A stretch of 9,171 nucleotides of DNA from Gracilibacteraceae bacterium (GCA_031255985.1 JAIRRL010000065.1:1-9171), one strand, 5' to 3'; shown: positions 1 through 7,134, numbered from the stretch's first letter. Program-made: numbers and translations. Notes: a model not told the origin generated them from the letters alone.

Positions 1-179
1 TGACGGAGACGCTGGCGGAACTGGCGGCGACCTGCGGCCTGAAACTTATTTATCCGCGACTGCTGCCGCCGGGAGACGGCGGAATCGCCTTCGGCCAGAT
101 TGTCACTTATTGCGCGGAGACGAGCGCCGAGCGGACGCCCGCTATATTTTTGCCGGCCGGCCCGAATCCGGAAGGATAA
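1..179 (+). CDS. hypF: HypF carbamoyltransferase, C-terminal fragment (5' end outside window)
   Basis: The open frame enters from the left edge (first full codon at 3) and ends at TAA 177-179, giving 58 residues. The key stretch is PRLLPPGDGGIAFGQ, which matches the end of the Kae1-like domain of HypF, where a P-x-x-DGG-(I/L)-A-x-GQ block closes the fold. HypF converts carbamoyl phosphate and ATP to a carbamoyl adenylate and passes the carbamoyl group to HypE, building the cyanide ligand of NiFe hydrogenases in the cytoplasm. Known full-length members are about 750 residues, so nearly all of the protein lies upstream. About 24 residues follow the GQ motif, a slightly long tail. The identification rests on one motif; another Kae1/TsaD-fold carbamoyltransferase is the main alternative. 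The cupin gene follows after 71 bp on the same strand. Confidence 0.72.
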   Translation, partial: TETLAELAATCGLKLIYPRLLPPGDGGIAFGQIVTYCAETSAERTPAIFLPAGPNPEG

Positions 180-250
180 TTACAGGAAAAAGCGAATTTT
201 GTCAGGGTAATAACTGCGAGGAGCGGAATAAATATGAAAGGGGACAAAAA

Positions 251-601
251 ATGTTTTATGTGAACGGAGACGATAAGATCAAAGATGTGAAGGAGAAACT
301 GAGAGGCGGGGAAGGCAGCGTCGTCTTTGAAAAATTTTTTCCGGACGACAAACTGCCGAAAAGCTACAAGGTCTTTGCCGAAATGGTGCTGCAGCCGGGC
401 TGTTCCGTCGGCCGGCACGAACACCGGGGCGAGAGCGAGATTTATTACGTACTGGCCGGCGCGGGGGAAATCGACGTGAACGGCAAAACTTTGCAGGTTA
501 AACCGGGAGACGTGGCCGTATGTCCCAACGGCAGTTATCACAGCGCCAAAAACACCGGCGGCGGAGAACTGCGTATACTGGCTATGATCGTATACGAATG
601 A
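251..601 (+). CDS. Small single-domain cupin protein
   Basis: This 116-residue protein is almost entirely one cupin barrel. Motif 1 is complete: G50-x5-H56-x-H58-x4-E63-x6-G70. Motif 2 is also complete: G86-x5-P92-x-G94-x2-H97-x3-N101. All four usual metal ligands (H56, H58, E63, H97) are present, so it probably binds a divalent metal. There is no signal peptide or membrane segment, so it should be cytoplasmic. The ATG at 251 was chosen because AAAGGGGA (237-244) sits 6 nt upstream; the frame is open further upstream to a TTG at 110, but that overlaps hypF and has no support. Small cupins include sugar isomerases, dioxygenases and ligand sensors, and the sequence does not decide among them. 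It may be co-transcribed with hypF, but a functional link is not shown. Confidence 0.85.
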   Translation: MFYVNGDDKIKDVKEKLRGGEGSVVFEKFFPDDKLPKSYKVFAEMVLQPGCSVGRHEHRGESEIYYVLAGAGEIDVNGKTLQVKPGDVAVCPNGSYHSAKNTGGGELRILAMIVYE

Positions 602-696
602 GATTTCATGTAAATATATTGTATTTTTTCCTCAATATGACTTGACAGGCCGTGGGGCAAGAGTTAGAATGTGGCGGATACGTATACAGGCTGTAA
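572..696. repeat. Imperfect 16-bp direct repeat with GTATAC cores, flanking the Liv promoter
   Basis: CGTATACTGGCTATGA (572-587) and CGTATACAGGCTGTAA (681-696) match at 13 of 16 positions. A further CGTATACG palindrome lies at 589-596. The second copy begins about 10 bp after the -10 box, around +4 to +20, a typical repressor site position. The first copies lie inside the cupin coding end, where they also encode R-I-L-A-M-I-V-Y-E, so part of the similarity may be coding coincidence. An operator role is inference. Confidence 0.3.
642..670 (+). promoter_or_regulatory. Sigma-70/SigA-type promoter of the Liv operon
   Basis: TTGACA at 642-647 is a perfect -35 box. TAGAAT at 665-670 is a 5/6 match to the -10 consensus. 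The spacer is exactly 17 bp. Transcription should start near 677, giving a leader of roughly 70 nt before the binding-protein start at 750. It lies in the 148-bp gap after the cupin gene and in front of the first liv gene, as expected for a strong operon promoter. Confidence 0.8.
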
Positions 697-749
697 AAAA
701 TGTGTAAGCGGTCTGTAAGAAAGTGTCGTCAAAAAGGAGGAAGAAAATT

Positions 750-1958
750 ATGAATCCGAGGAAAAATGGAATTCTGTCTCTGCTCCTGGTACTGCTTTGC
801 AGCGTCCTTGTTCTGGCCGGCTGCGGAACCCCCGCCGCCCCGGCGACTCCCGCGACTCCCGGCGGCGATGCAGGATCGGCCGGAGAGCCGATCAATGTGG
901 GACTCAATCTTGAGCTTACAGGCAGTTCGGCTGAGTTCGGTCTCAGCGGCCAAAACGGCATGAAACTGGCGTTTGACAAAGTGAACGCCGAAGGCGGAGT
1001 TCTGGATGGAAGACTTTTCAACTATATTTCCGCCGACAACAAATCGGAAGCCGGTGAAGCGACCAGCGCCACGACGCGGCTGGTCGGGGAAGACGTTATC
1101 GCCATTCTCGGCCCGATGACGACGGCGGCCGTGCTTGGCTCCATCCAGATCGTCACCGACAATAACGTCGTGCTTATCACTCCGAGCGGCACGAACGCCC
1201 GCCTGACCGTGAACGAGGACGGCACTGTGAATCCATGGATCTTCCGCGCATGTTTTATCGATCCTTTCCAGGGGGAAGTCGCGGCTAATTTTGCCATAGA
1301 CGCTCTGGGAGCGGAAACGGCGGCCATAGCTTATGATATCGTCGGCGATTACTCCGGCGGTTTGGCCGAAAACTTCAAACGCACGTTTGAAGCCGCGGGC
1401 AAAACAGTCGTGCGTGAGGAACAGTTCTCCGCCGGCGACGTTGATTTCCGCCCGATCATTGAAAACATCAAGAGCGCCGAGCCGGATGTCATTTTTGTTC
1501 CCGCCTATTACACTGACGACGCTCACTTCGTCCTGCAAGCCAGAGACGCCGGCTTCACCGGCCCGATTATGGGCGGCGACGGCTGGGGCAGCGGCGATAT
1601 GGTTGGCATCGCCGGGGCGGATAACATGAACAACACCTACTGCGTGGACTTCGTTTACATTGACGATCCGTCCCTGCAGGATTTCGTCAACGAGTACCAG
1701 ACCGCTTACGGCAGAGCGCCCGACGGATTCAGCGTTTTGGGTTATGAAACCGCTTCGATGCTGATTGAAGCCGTGAAAAACGCCGGCAGCACCGAGCCGG
1801 AGGCTGTGCGTTCCGCGCTGGAGAATCTGGGAGAATTTGCCAGCATTTCCGGCGTCATGACCTTCGATCCCGAAACGCATAATCCGGCCAAAAACGCGGT
1901 TATCCTCGAATTTGTCAATGGCGTCAGGGAATTCAAACAAATAGTCGCGCCTAAATAA
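750..1958 (+). CDS. livK: Branched-chain amino acid ABC transporter, substrate-binding lipoprotein (LivK/LivJ type)
   Basis: This 402-residue extracytoplasmic binding protein captures an amino acid and delivers it to LivHM. Its N-terminus is a lipoprotein signal: basic MNPRK, a hydrophobic stretch (residues 8-23), and lipobox LAGC with the lipidated cysteine at C25. A Pro/Ala/Thr-rich linker (27-45) follows. The rest is a Peripla_BP_6 (type I) fold, with the I-N-V-G-L-N-L-E-L-T-G start near residue 48, GPMTTAAVLGS (121-131), the ligand-loop motif TPSGTN (144-149), YSGGLAENF (201-209) and GDVDFRPII (229-237). The ATG at 750 is preferred because AGGAGG (735-740) lies 9 nt upstream; a GTG at 723 in frame would add nine residues ahead of that SD and is unlikely. 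Ligand specificity (Leu/Ile/Val, another amino acid, or amide/urea-like solutes) cannot be read with certainty. Confidence 0.92.
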   Translation: MNPRKNGILSLLLVLLCSVLVLAGCGTPAAPATPATPGGDAGSAGEPINVGLNLELTGSSAEFGLSGQNGMKLAFDKVNAEGGVLDGRLFNYISADNKSEAGEATSATTRLVGEDVIAILGPMTTAAVLGSIQIVTDNNVVLITPSGTNARLTVNEDGTVNPWIFRACFIDPFQGEVAANFAIDALGAETAAIAYDIVGDYSGGLAENFKRTFEAAGKTVVREEQFSAGDVDFRPIIENIKSAEPDVIFVPAYYTDDAHFVLQARDAGFTGPIMGGDGWGSGDMVGIAGADNMNNTYCVDFVYIDDPSLQDFVNEYQTAYGRAPDGFSVLGYETASMLIEAVKNAGSTEPEAVRSALENLGEFASISGVMTFDPETHNPAKNAVILEFVNGVREFKQIVAPK

Positions 1959-1975
1959 TTAAAACCGGTTGAAAC

Positions 1976-2000
1976 GGCGAGCCGGCGGCGCCGGCTCGCC
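1976..2000 (+). promoter_or_regulatory. Perfect GC-rich hairpin between livK and livH (attenuator or mRNA-stabilising stem)
   Basis: GGCGAGCCGGC (1976-1986) and GCCGGCTCGCC (1990-2000) are exact reverse complements around a GGC loop, an 11-bp stem with 10 G-C pairs. Only a short TTTT (2006-2009) follows, after ACCAA, so it is a poor intrinsic terminator. Its position 17 nt after the binding-protein stop and 42 nt before livH fits the common arrangement where a stem protects the upstream mRNA or partly terminates it, giving more binding protein than permease. That effect is inferred. Confidence 0.75.
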
Positions 2001-2042
2001 ACCAATTTTGGGCATTGCCCGCAAACCAAGGATGTTGGACTA

Positions 2043-2927
2043 ATGTCGGCTGAATTCATATTGCAGCAATTGTTAAACGGCGTCTCGCTCGGCAGTATAT
2101 ACGCCCTGATCGCGCTGGGCTACACTATGGTATACGGTATTATTCAGCTGATCAATTTTGCCCACGGCGATGTTATGATGGTGGGCGCCTATACGGGCTG
2201 GTACTGCACTACCGTGTTACATATGTCTTTTTTGCCGGCCATGCTGGTAGCCATGCTGGCCTGCTCTGTTCTCGGCGTGGTGATTGAGCGCGTGGCTTAT
2301 AAGCCTTTGCGCAAATCCACCCGCTTGGCGGCGCTGATCACCGCTATCGGCATGTCGTTTTTCCTTGAGTACGGGATGATGTTTCTTGTCTCGCCCCAAA
2401 CCCGCACTTTTCCTCCCGTGTTTCCCCAGACGATTTACCATATCGGCCCTCTGACCGTTAAATACGGGGATATCGTCATCATCACCGTCACTGTTTGCCT
2501 TATGACCCTCCTGACTGTCGTCGTCAAATACACGCGCATAGGCAAGGCGATGCGGGCCGTTTCTTTTGATAAAGAGGCCGCCGCCCTCATGGGGATCAAC
2601 GTCAATAACGTCATATCCGCCACTTTTGCCATCGGTTCCGCCCTGGCCGCCGCGGCCGGCGTGCTGATCGGCGTTTACTACAATACGGTTCAACCGCTCA
2701 TGGGCATCATGCCGGGCCTGAAAGCTTTCGTCGCCGCTGTGCTCGGCGGCATCGGCATCATTCCGGGCGCGATGCTCGGCGGCCTGGCGCTGGGCCTGAC
2801 GGAAGTTTTCGTCAGCGCCATCGGTTTTTCCACCTGGCGGGACGCGGGAGCTTTCCTCATCCTGATCATCGTACTGATTGTGAAGCCGACGGGCCTGCTG
2901 GGACAGAACACGCGCGAGAAAGTGTAG
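2043..2927 (+). CDS. livH: Branched-chain amino acid ABC transporter permease LivH
   Basis: This 294-residue integral membrane protein is one half of the Liv transport channel. It opens with the family's typical N-terminus (L-N-G-V-S-L-G-S-I-Y-A-L-I-A-L-G, residues 11-26) and the INFAHGDVMMVGAY block (37-50). Hydrophobic segments recur near 11-32, 62-82, 95-117, 142-162, 189-212, 226-258 and 268-281. The cytoplasmic EAA-like coupling loop MRAVSFDKEAAALMGIN (170-186) is where LivG or LivF should dock. The length is usual for LivH. The ATG at 2043 has AAGGA (2028-2032) 10 nt upstream. It lies 84 bp after livK, beyond the hairpin, and directly abuts the livM region at its TAG stop, so translation is probably coupled. 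Confidence 0.95.
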   Translation: MSAEFILQQLLNGVSLGSIYALIALGYTMVYGIIQLINFAHGDVMMVGAYTGWYCTTVLHMSFLPAMLVAMLACSVLGVVIERVAYKPLRKSTRLAALITAIGMSFFLEYGMMFLVSPQTRTFPPVFPQTIYHIGPLTVKYGDIVIITVTVCLMTLLTVVVKYTRIGKAMRAVSFDKEAAALMGINVNNVISATFAIGSALAAAAGVLIGVYYNTVQPLMGIMPGLKAFVAAVLGGIGIIPGAMLGGLALGLTEVFVSAIGFSTWRDAGAFLILIIVLIVKPTGLLGQNTREKV

Positions 2928-2936
2928 GTGACAGAC

Positions 2937-3911
2937 ATGCGTTGGGAAAAAAACCTTATTTTGCTGGCGGCGGCGGGCGTTTTTTTCGTCCTGACCAGTA
3001 TCCTCGCCGGCAGGGGCCTGATTTCCCGTTTTGTGCTGTTGACCATGACGCAGGTTTGTATATATATCATCCTGGCCCTTGGCCTCAACCTGATCACCGG
3101 TTTCACGGGACAGTTGTCCATCGGTCACGCCGGCTTCATGTCCATCGGCGCTTACGGGGCGGGTTTTATCATGAAAACCTTCGACGTACAGGCTGGCCCC
3201 ACCCTCATCTTTTTCATCCCTTTCGCTTTGATTTTCGGCGTTTTGGTAGCGGCGGCCTTCGGCGTCCTGCTCGGTTTGCCCACTTTGCGCCTGCGCGGCG
3301 ATTATCTGGCGATCGCCACCATCGGTTTCGGGGAAATCGTGCGCATAGTGCTGCTCAATACGAAGGCGCTGGGCGGCGCGTCCGGTATGCCGCTCAAACA
3401 GTTCGTCGGCTGGGGCGCAGCCTATTGGCTCATGCTGCTTTCGGTGGTTCTTATTTACAATTTTGTTAATTCTTCTCACGGAAGAGCCTGCATAGCCATA
3501 CGGGAAAACGAGATCGCGGCCGAGACGATGGGCATCAACACGACAAAATACAAGGTCATGGCTTTCGCCATCGGGGCTGGTTTGGCGGGACTGGCGGGCG
3601 GAATTTACGCCAACCATATGTATATGATTCAACCTAGCACCTTTAATTTCCTCAAGTCCTTTGAGATCCTCGTCATGGTCGTTCTGGGAGGATTGGGCAG
3701 CATCACGGGCTGCATCCTCGGCGCCATAGTGATGACGGTGATGAACAACGCCTTGGGTATCTTCCCGGAAATACGCATGATCATCGTCTCCGTCCTGCTG
3801 GTCACGATGATGATTTTCCGCCCCAACGGTCTCATGGGAACGACGGAATTGCGCCTGCCTTTCCGGCGCGGCCCGTTCGGGACGAAGGGAGATATGACCA
3901 ATGGCGGCTGA
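2937..3911 (+). CDS. livM: Branched-chain amino acid ABC transporter permease LivM
   Basis: This 324-residue membrane protein is the second half of the Liv channel. Family motifs are GFTGQLSIGHAGFMSIGAY (55-73), the L-R-L-R-G-D-Y-L-A-I-A-T-I-G-F-G-E-I block (117-134) and an EAA-like coupling loop R-E-N-E-I-A-A-E-T-M-G-I (189-200), with hydrophobic helices before, between and after them. It lacks the long N-terminal extension of the E. coli protein, as is common outside Proteobacteria. Two starts are possible. A GTG at 2928 abuts the livH stop without spacing and has only a weak GAGAA upstream. The ATG at 2937 has AGGTGA (2926-2931) 5 nt upstream and is preferred; the difference is three residues. 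The 3' end overlaps livG by 11 bp, indicating coupled translation. Confidence 0.94.
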   Translation: MRWEKNLILLAAAGVFFVLTSILAGRGLISRFVLLTMTQVCIYIILALGLNLITGFTGQLSIGHAGFMSIGAYGAGFIMKTFDVQAGPTLIFFIPFALIFGVLVAAAFGVLLGLPTLRLRGDYLAIATIGFGEIVRIVLLNTKALGGASGMPLKQFVGWGAAYWLMLLSVVLIYNFVNSSHGRACIAIRENEIAAETMGINTTKYKVMAFAIGAGLAGLAGGIYANHMYMIQPSTFNFLKSFEILVMVVLGGLGSITGCILGAIVMTVMNNALGIFPEIRMIIVSVLLVTMMIFRPNGLMGTTELRLPFRRGPFGTKGDMTNGG

Positions 3912-4683
3912 GACAAAGCAGTTTTTGCGCGTTGAAAACCTCTCTCAATCCTTCAGCGGCCTGAAAGCGGTGACTAATTTTTCCATGCAGATGGAGGAAG
4001 GCGAGCTGGTGGGCCTGATCGGGCCGAACGGCGCCGGCAAAACCACGATTTTTAACCTCCTGTCGGGCATTTACACGCCGACGGCGGGGACGATAATATT
4101 TCGCGGCGAAAAACTGAACGGCCTGCCGACTTACAAAGTAGCCCAGCGCGGGTTGGCGCGCACGTTTCAAAATATTCGTCTTTTTGCCGATCTGAGCGTC
4201 GCCGACAATGTGAAAATAGCTTATCACCAGCATGTCACCCATACGGCTCTGAGTTCGATGCTGCGGTTGCCCGGCCATTATAAAAATGAAAAAATCATGC
4301 GGGATAAGGCGCTGGAACTGCTGAAAGTGTTCCAGCTGGAAGACAAAGCCGCCGAACAGGCGAAAAACCTGCCTTACGGCCAGCAGCGCCGCTTGGAGAT
4401 CGCCAGGGCCATGGCGACGGAGCCGAAGCTCCTTTTGCTGGATGAACCGGCGGCCGGGATGAATCCGCAGGAGACGCGGGAACTGATGGAATTGATTCGC
4501 TGGCTGCGGGAAACATATGCACTGACGATTCTGCTGATCGAACATGATATGTCTCTGGTGATGGGGGTCTGCGAGCGGGTTTATGTGCTGGAATACGGGA
4601 TGCTGCTCACTGTCGGCACGCCGGATGAGGTGCGCAGCGACCAGCGGGTGATCGACGCCTATCTGGGCGAGGAGGCGCAGTGA
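3901..4683 (+). CDS. livG: Branched-chain amino acid ABC transporter ATP-binding protein LivG
   Basis: This 260-residue ATPase powers the Liv importer from the cytoplasmic face. Visible motifs are Walker A GPNGAGKTT (41-49), Q-loop ARTFQN with Q90, the LivG-type signature LPYGQQRRLEIARAM (157-171), Walker B LLLLDEP (177-183) with catalytic E182, and H-loop H215 in LLIEHDM. The signature reads PYGQ rather than LSGGQ, which is normal for LivG. Residues 104-129 form the extended insert seen in this subfamily. The ATG at 3901 has AAGGGAG (3885-3891) 9 nt upstream and lies inside the end of livM. Its TGA at 4681-4683 overlaps the livF start. Confidence 0.95.
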   Translation: MAAETKQFLRVENLSQSFSGLKAVTNFSMQMEEGELVGLIGPNGAGKTTIFNLLSGIYTPTAGTIIFRGEKLNGLPTYKVAQRGLARTFQNIRLFADLSVADNVKIAYHQHVTHTALSSMLRLPGHYKNEKIMRDKALELLKVFQLEDKAAEQAKNLPYGQQRRLEIARAMATEPKLLLLDEPAAGMNPQETRELMELIRWLRETYALTILLIEHDMSLVMGVCERVYVLEYGMLLTVGTPDEVRSDQRVIDAYLGEEAQ

Positions 4684-5390
4684 TGCTGGAGCTGGAAAAC
4701 GTTCACGTTTATTATGGGGCGATTCACGCTTTGCAGGGCATTTCTTTCCGGGTGGACGAGGGGGAAATCGTGACTTTGATCGGTTCCAACGGCGCCGGCA
4801 AAAGCACGACCCTCAAGACAATTTCCGGCTTGCTCCGGCCCAAGGAAGGCCGCATGACTTATCTGGGCAAAGACCTGACGGCGGTGGGGGCGCCGGATAT
4901 CGTCAAGCTGAAATTATCGCATGTGCCGGAGGGACGGCGCGTTTTCGCCAATATGACCGTGCGGGAAAACCTGGATCTGGGCGCTTACCAGCGCCGGGAC
5001 GCCAAAGGGATCAAAAAGGATATGGCCCATGTTTTTGAACTTTTTCCCCGTTTGGAGGAAAGACAGGCTCAGGTGGCGGGAACGCTGTCCGGCGGCGAGC
5101 AGCAAATGCTGGCTATCGGCCGGGCTATTATGTCGCAGCCCAAACTGCTGCTGCTGGACGAGCCGTCCATGGGACTGGCCCCGATCCTGACGCGGCAGAT
5201 TTTTGACATAATACGCGCCATCAGTCAGGAGGGTACGACGATTTTGCTGGTGGAGCAAAACGCGCGCATGGCTCTGTCCGTGGCCGACAGGGCTTATGTG
5301 CTGGAAACAGGCCGGATAGCGCTGTCCGGCGACGCGGGCGAACTGATGAACAGCCCTGAGGTCAGCAAAGCTTATCTGGGCGGAAGGTAG
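4683..5390 (+). CDS. livF: Branched-chain amino acid ABC transporter ATP-binding protein LivF
   Basis: This 235-residue second ATPase pairs with LivG. It shows Walker A GSNGAGKST (34-42), the LivF-type Q-loop region HVPEGRRVF (80-88), a canonical signature LSGGEQQ (135-141), Walker B LLLLDEP (155-161) with catalytic E160, and VEQNA (190-194) where the switch histidine sits in other ATPases. Q/N at that place is usual in LivF, so the LivG-LivF dimer is expected to be asymmetric. The start was set at ATG 4683 because GAGGAGG (4669-4675) is 7 nt upstream; an in-frame GTG at 4680 would be only 4 nt from it and adds one residue. The TGATG overlap with livG indicates coupled translation. Confidence 0.95.
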   Translation: MLELENVHVYYGAIHALQGISFRVDEGEIVTLIGSNGAGKSTTLKTISGLLRPKEGRMTYLGKDLTAVGAPDIVKLKLSHVPEGRRVFANMTVRENLDLGAYQRRDAKGIKKDMAHVFELFPRLEERQAQVAGTLSGGEQQMLAIGRAIMSQPKLLLLDEPSMGLAPILTRQIFDIIRAISQEGTTILLVEQNARMALSVADRAYVLETGRIALSGDAGELMNSPEVSKAYLGGR

Positions 5391-5407
5391 AAAGGAGGAA
5401 CCGCGGT

Positions 5408-6034
5408 ATGTATGTGGAGCAATTTATGACCAGTCAGGTTTTTACAGTGAAACCAAACGACAGTATACTGCTGGCCTTGGATATGATGAAAAGCAAAAAC
5501 ATCAGCCGTCTGCCCGTCCTCCAGGGCGGCAGGCTCGCGGGCATTGTGACGGACGGCGATCTGCGCTCGGCCCAGCCTTCGCCGGTTACGACCCTGAGCC
5601 GTTTTGAGATGACCGAACTGCTGGCCAAGGTGATGGTTGCGGATGTGGCGACGAAAAAAGTCATCACCTGCCCCCCTCATACTTTGCTGGAAGACGCCGC
5701 CGCTACCATGCGCCGCCAAAAAATAGGCGCCTTGCCCGTTATGGACGGGGAGACGCTGGCCGGGATCATAACGGAAAATGATTTGCTGGACGCTTTTCTT
5801 GACGTGATGGGCGCCCACAGTCCGGGTATGCGGGTAGTGGTGCAGACGCGGGACCGGGTCGGGGTTTTTCAGCAGATAACCACGATAATCCTCGGTTTCG
5901 GCCTTGATATCACGTCTATGGCGGTCTATCATCTGCCCAACCGCAATGTGCAGATTCTGCTGCGCCTGAACGGCGACGGCGCGGAAGACGCGATCGCCGC
6001 TTTGCGGACGGCTGGGTTTGACGTGTCAGTCTGA
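5408..6034 (+). CDS. CBS-CBS-ACT domain protein (AcuB-like), last gene of the Liv operon
   Basis: This 208-residue soluble protein has three small ligand-binding modules. CBS1 spans about residues 7-56 (begins FMTSQVFTV, ends LAGIVTDGDLR). CBS2 spans about 76-130 (VMVADVATKKVITC to LAGIITENDLL). A C-terminal ACT domain covers about 142-208 (VVVQTRDRVGVFQQITTII, then DITSMAVY). CBS pairs usually bind adenine nucleotides and ACT domains usually bind amino acids. The AAAGGAGG at 5391-5398, 9 nt before the ATG, is a very strong SD, and the gene starts 17 bp after livF with no terminator between, so it is almost certainly co-transcribed. A role sensing branched-chain amino acid or energy status is inference from domain content and context. 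No enzymatic domain is present. The AcuB relation is by architecture only. Confidence 0.88.
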   Translation: MYVEQFMTSQVFTVKPNDSILLALDMMKSKNISRLPVLQGGRLAGIVTDGDLRSAQPSPVTTLSRFEMTELLAKVMVADVATKKVITCPPHTLLEDAAATMRRQKIGALPVMDGETLAGIITENDLLDAFLDVMGAHSPGMRVVVQTRDRVGVFQQITTIILGFGLDITSMAVYHLPNRNVQILLRLNGDGAEDAIAALRTAGFDVSV

Positions 6035-6036
6035 CA
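6024..6036. repeat. 13-bp palindrome at the convergent gene junction
   Basis: TGTCAG-T-CTGACA is a perfect inverted repeat covering the stop of the CBS-ACT gene and ending 1 bp before the ddl stop codon. As a hairpin it would have only a 4-bp stem with a 5-nt loop, and the following TTTATT is short, so it is a weak terminator at best. No better terminator was found for either operon in this junction. Confidence 0.35.
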
Positions 6037-6037
6037 T

Positions 6038-7105
6038 TTATTCGCGCTCTGATTCCGCCAGCGCCAGTTCTATCAGCCTGTCCAGCAGAGCGGCGTAAGG
6101 CACGCCGGTCGCCGCCCACAGTTTCGGGTACATGGAAATACCGGTAAATCCGGGCATGGTATTGATCTCGTTGACATAAACTCTACCATCGGCGGCGACA
6201 AAAAAATCAACCCGCGCCAGGCCTTTGGCCGCGACGGCGGCAAAAGCCCGCAGGCCGTAATCCGCCAGTTTGGCGGCTGTCGGCGCGGGAAGCGGGGCGG
6301 GAATGATCAGGCGCGAATCCGTCGCGATATATTTGGCTTCATAATCATAAAAATCTTTGGCCGGTATTATCTCGCCCGGCACGGAAACGCGCGGGACTTC
6401 GCCGTCCAGGATGGCGATTTCAATTTCCCGCCCTATTATACCCTGTTCCACGATGATCTTGCGGTCGTAAACCGCGGCGAGTTCCAGCCCCTTTATCAAA
6501 GTGGCGCGGTTCGCCGCCCTGGTGACGCCGACGCTGGAACCCATGTTGGCCGGTTTGACAAAGCAGGGATAGCCCAGGTCTTTTTCTATTTTGCCCAAGA
6601 GCGCTTCTTCCCGGCGGCGGGCGGCGGCGACCGTTATATAAGGCCCGACTGGCAGGCCCGCTTCCCGGAAAACCGCTTTCATCCGGTCTTTGTCCATGCC
6701 CAGGGCGGCGCCCAGAATCCCGCAGCCGACAAAAGGAAGACCGGCGAGAGTGAGCAGGCCCTGTACGGTTCCGTCCTCGCCGCCCGGCCCGTGCAAAACC
6801 GGAAATACCACGTCCGGGCGGTAGAAGGCGGCTGCATCTTTTTCCGATAGCGGTAAAAAACCGGCGACGCCGGTTCCCAGGCGCAAAACCGCTTCCTTAC
6901 CGGCCGGGCCGGGGCTGTTGTCGCCCGTCAGCCATTCCTCCGGCCAGACGTCCAGATACCAGCGGCCCTGTTCGCTGACGCCGAGAGCGCGTATGTCGTA
7001 TTTTTCCCGGTTTAGCGCTCCGCAAACCGATTGGGCCGAGAGGACGGACACCGTGTGTTCGCCCGATTGACCGCCGAATATAATCAAAAGTTTAATTTTT
7101 TTCAC
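6038..7105 (-). CDS. ddl: D-alanine--D-alanine ligase
   Basis: This 355-residue cytoplasmic ATP-grasp enzyme joins two D-Ala with ATP hydrolysis to make the terminal dipeptide of the peptidoglycan stem. N-terminal FGGQSGEHTVSVLSA (10-24) supplies the conserved Glu (E16). LHGPGGEDGTVQG (104-116) is the second family signature. KPANMGSSVGV (184-194) is the ATP-grasp loop with S190/S191. EIEIAILD (227-234) and VNEINTMPGF (311-320) carry the nucleotide and Mg ligands (E313, N315). In the omega-loop the motif DYEAKY keeps the tyrosine (Y259, equivalent to E. coli DdlB Tyr216), which points to D-Ala-D-Ala rather than D-Ala-D-Lac synthesis. The start is GTG (7103-7105) with AAAGGGG (7117-7123) a rather long 11 nt upstream. 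It follows murC by 29 bp, so the two are one operon. Confidence 0.95.
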   Translation of the reverse strand: MKKIKLLIIFGGQSGEHTVSVLSAQSVCGALNREKYDIRALGVSEQGRWYLDVWPEEWLTGDNSPGPAGKEAVLRLGTGVAGFLPLSEKDAAAFYRPDVVFPVLHGPGGEDGTVQGLLTLAGLPFVGCGILGAALGMDKDRMKAVFREAGLPVGPYITVAAARRREEALLGKIEKDLGYPCFVKPANMGSSVGVTRAANRATLIKGLELAAVYDRKIIVEQGIIGREIEIAILDGEVPRVSVPGEIIPAKDFYDYEAKYIATDSRLIIPAPLPAPTAAKLADYGLRAFAAVAAKGLARVDFFVAADGRVYVNEINTMPGFTGISMYPKLWAATGVPYAALLDRLIELALAESERE

Positions 7106-7134
7106 CCGCGTCTTTGCCCCTTTGCCTTTCGCGT

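Noticed and set aside
110..250. N-terminal extension of the cupin to a TTG at 110
   Set aside because: It overlaps the hypF reading frame, has no SD, and the ATG at 251 has a good SD and begins right before the cupin fold.
616..638. ATATTG/CAATAT inverted repeat with a T-run as a terminator after the cupin
   Set aside because: The stem is AT-only and 6 bp, and the T-run is in the loop rather than after the stem.
723..749. GTG start nine codons upstream for the binding protein
   Set aside because: The AGGAGG SD at 735-740 would lie inside the coding part, and the ATG at 750 gives a normal lipoprotein signal peptide.
729..1940. Long minus-strand open frame opposite the binding protein
   Set aside because: It mirrors the real gene in the opposite frame, has no SD or recognisable motif, and the plus-strand protein is certain.
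2217..3632. Long minus-strand open frame opposite livH and livM
   Set aside because: It is rich in His, Asp, Arg and Gln with no domain, and lies fully antisense to two clear permeases; it is a shadow of GC-rich codon bias.
6320..6350. Possible D-Ala-D-Lac (vancomycin-resistance type) ligase
   Set aside because: The omega-loop keeps DYEAKY with the tyrosine typical of D-Ala-D-Ala ligases, and no vanH- or vanX-like gene is nearby.
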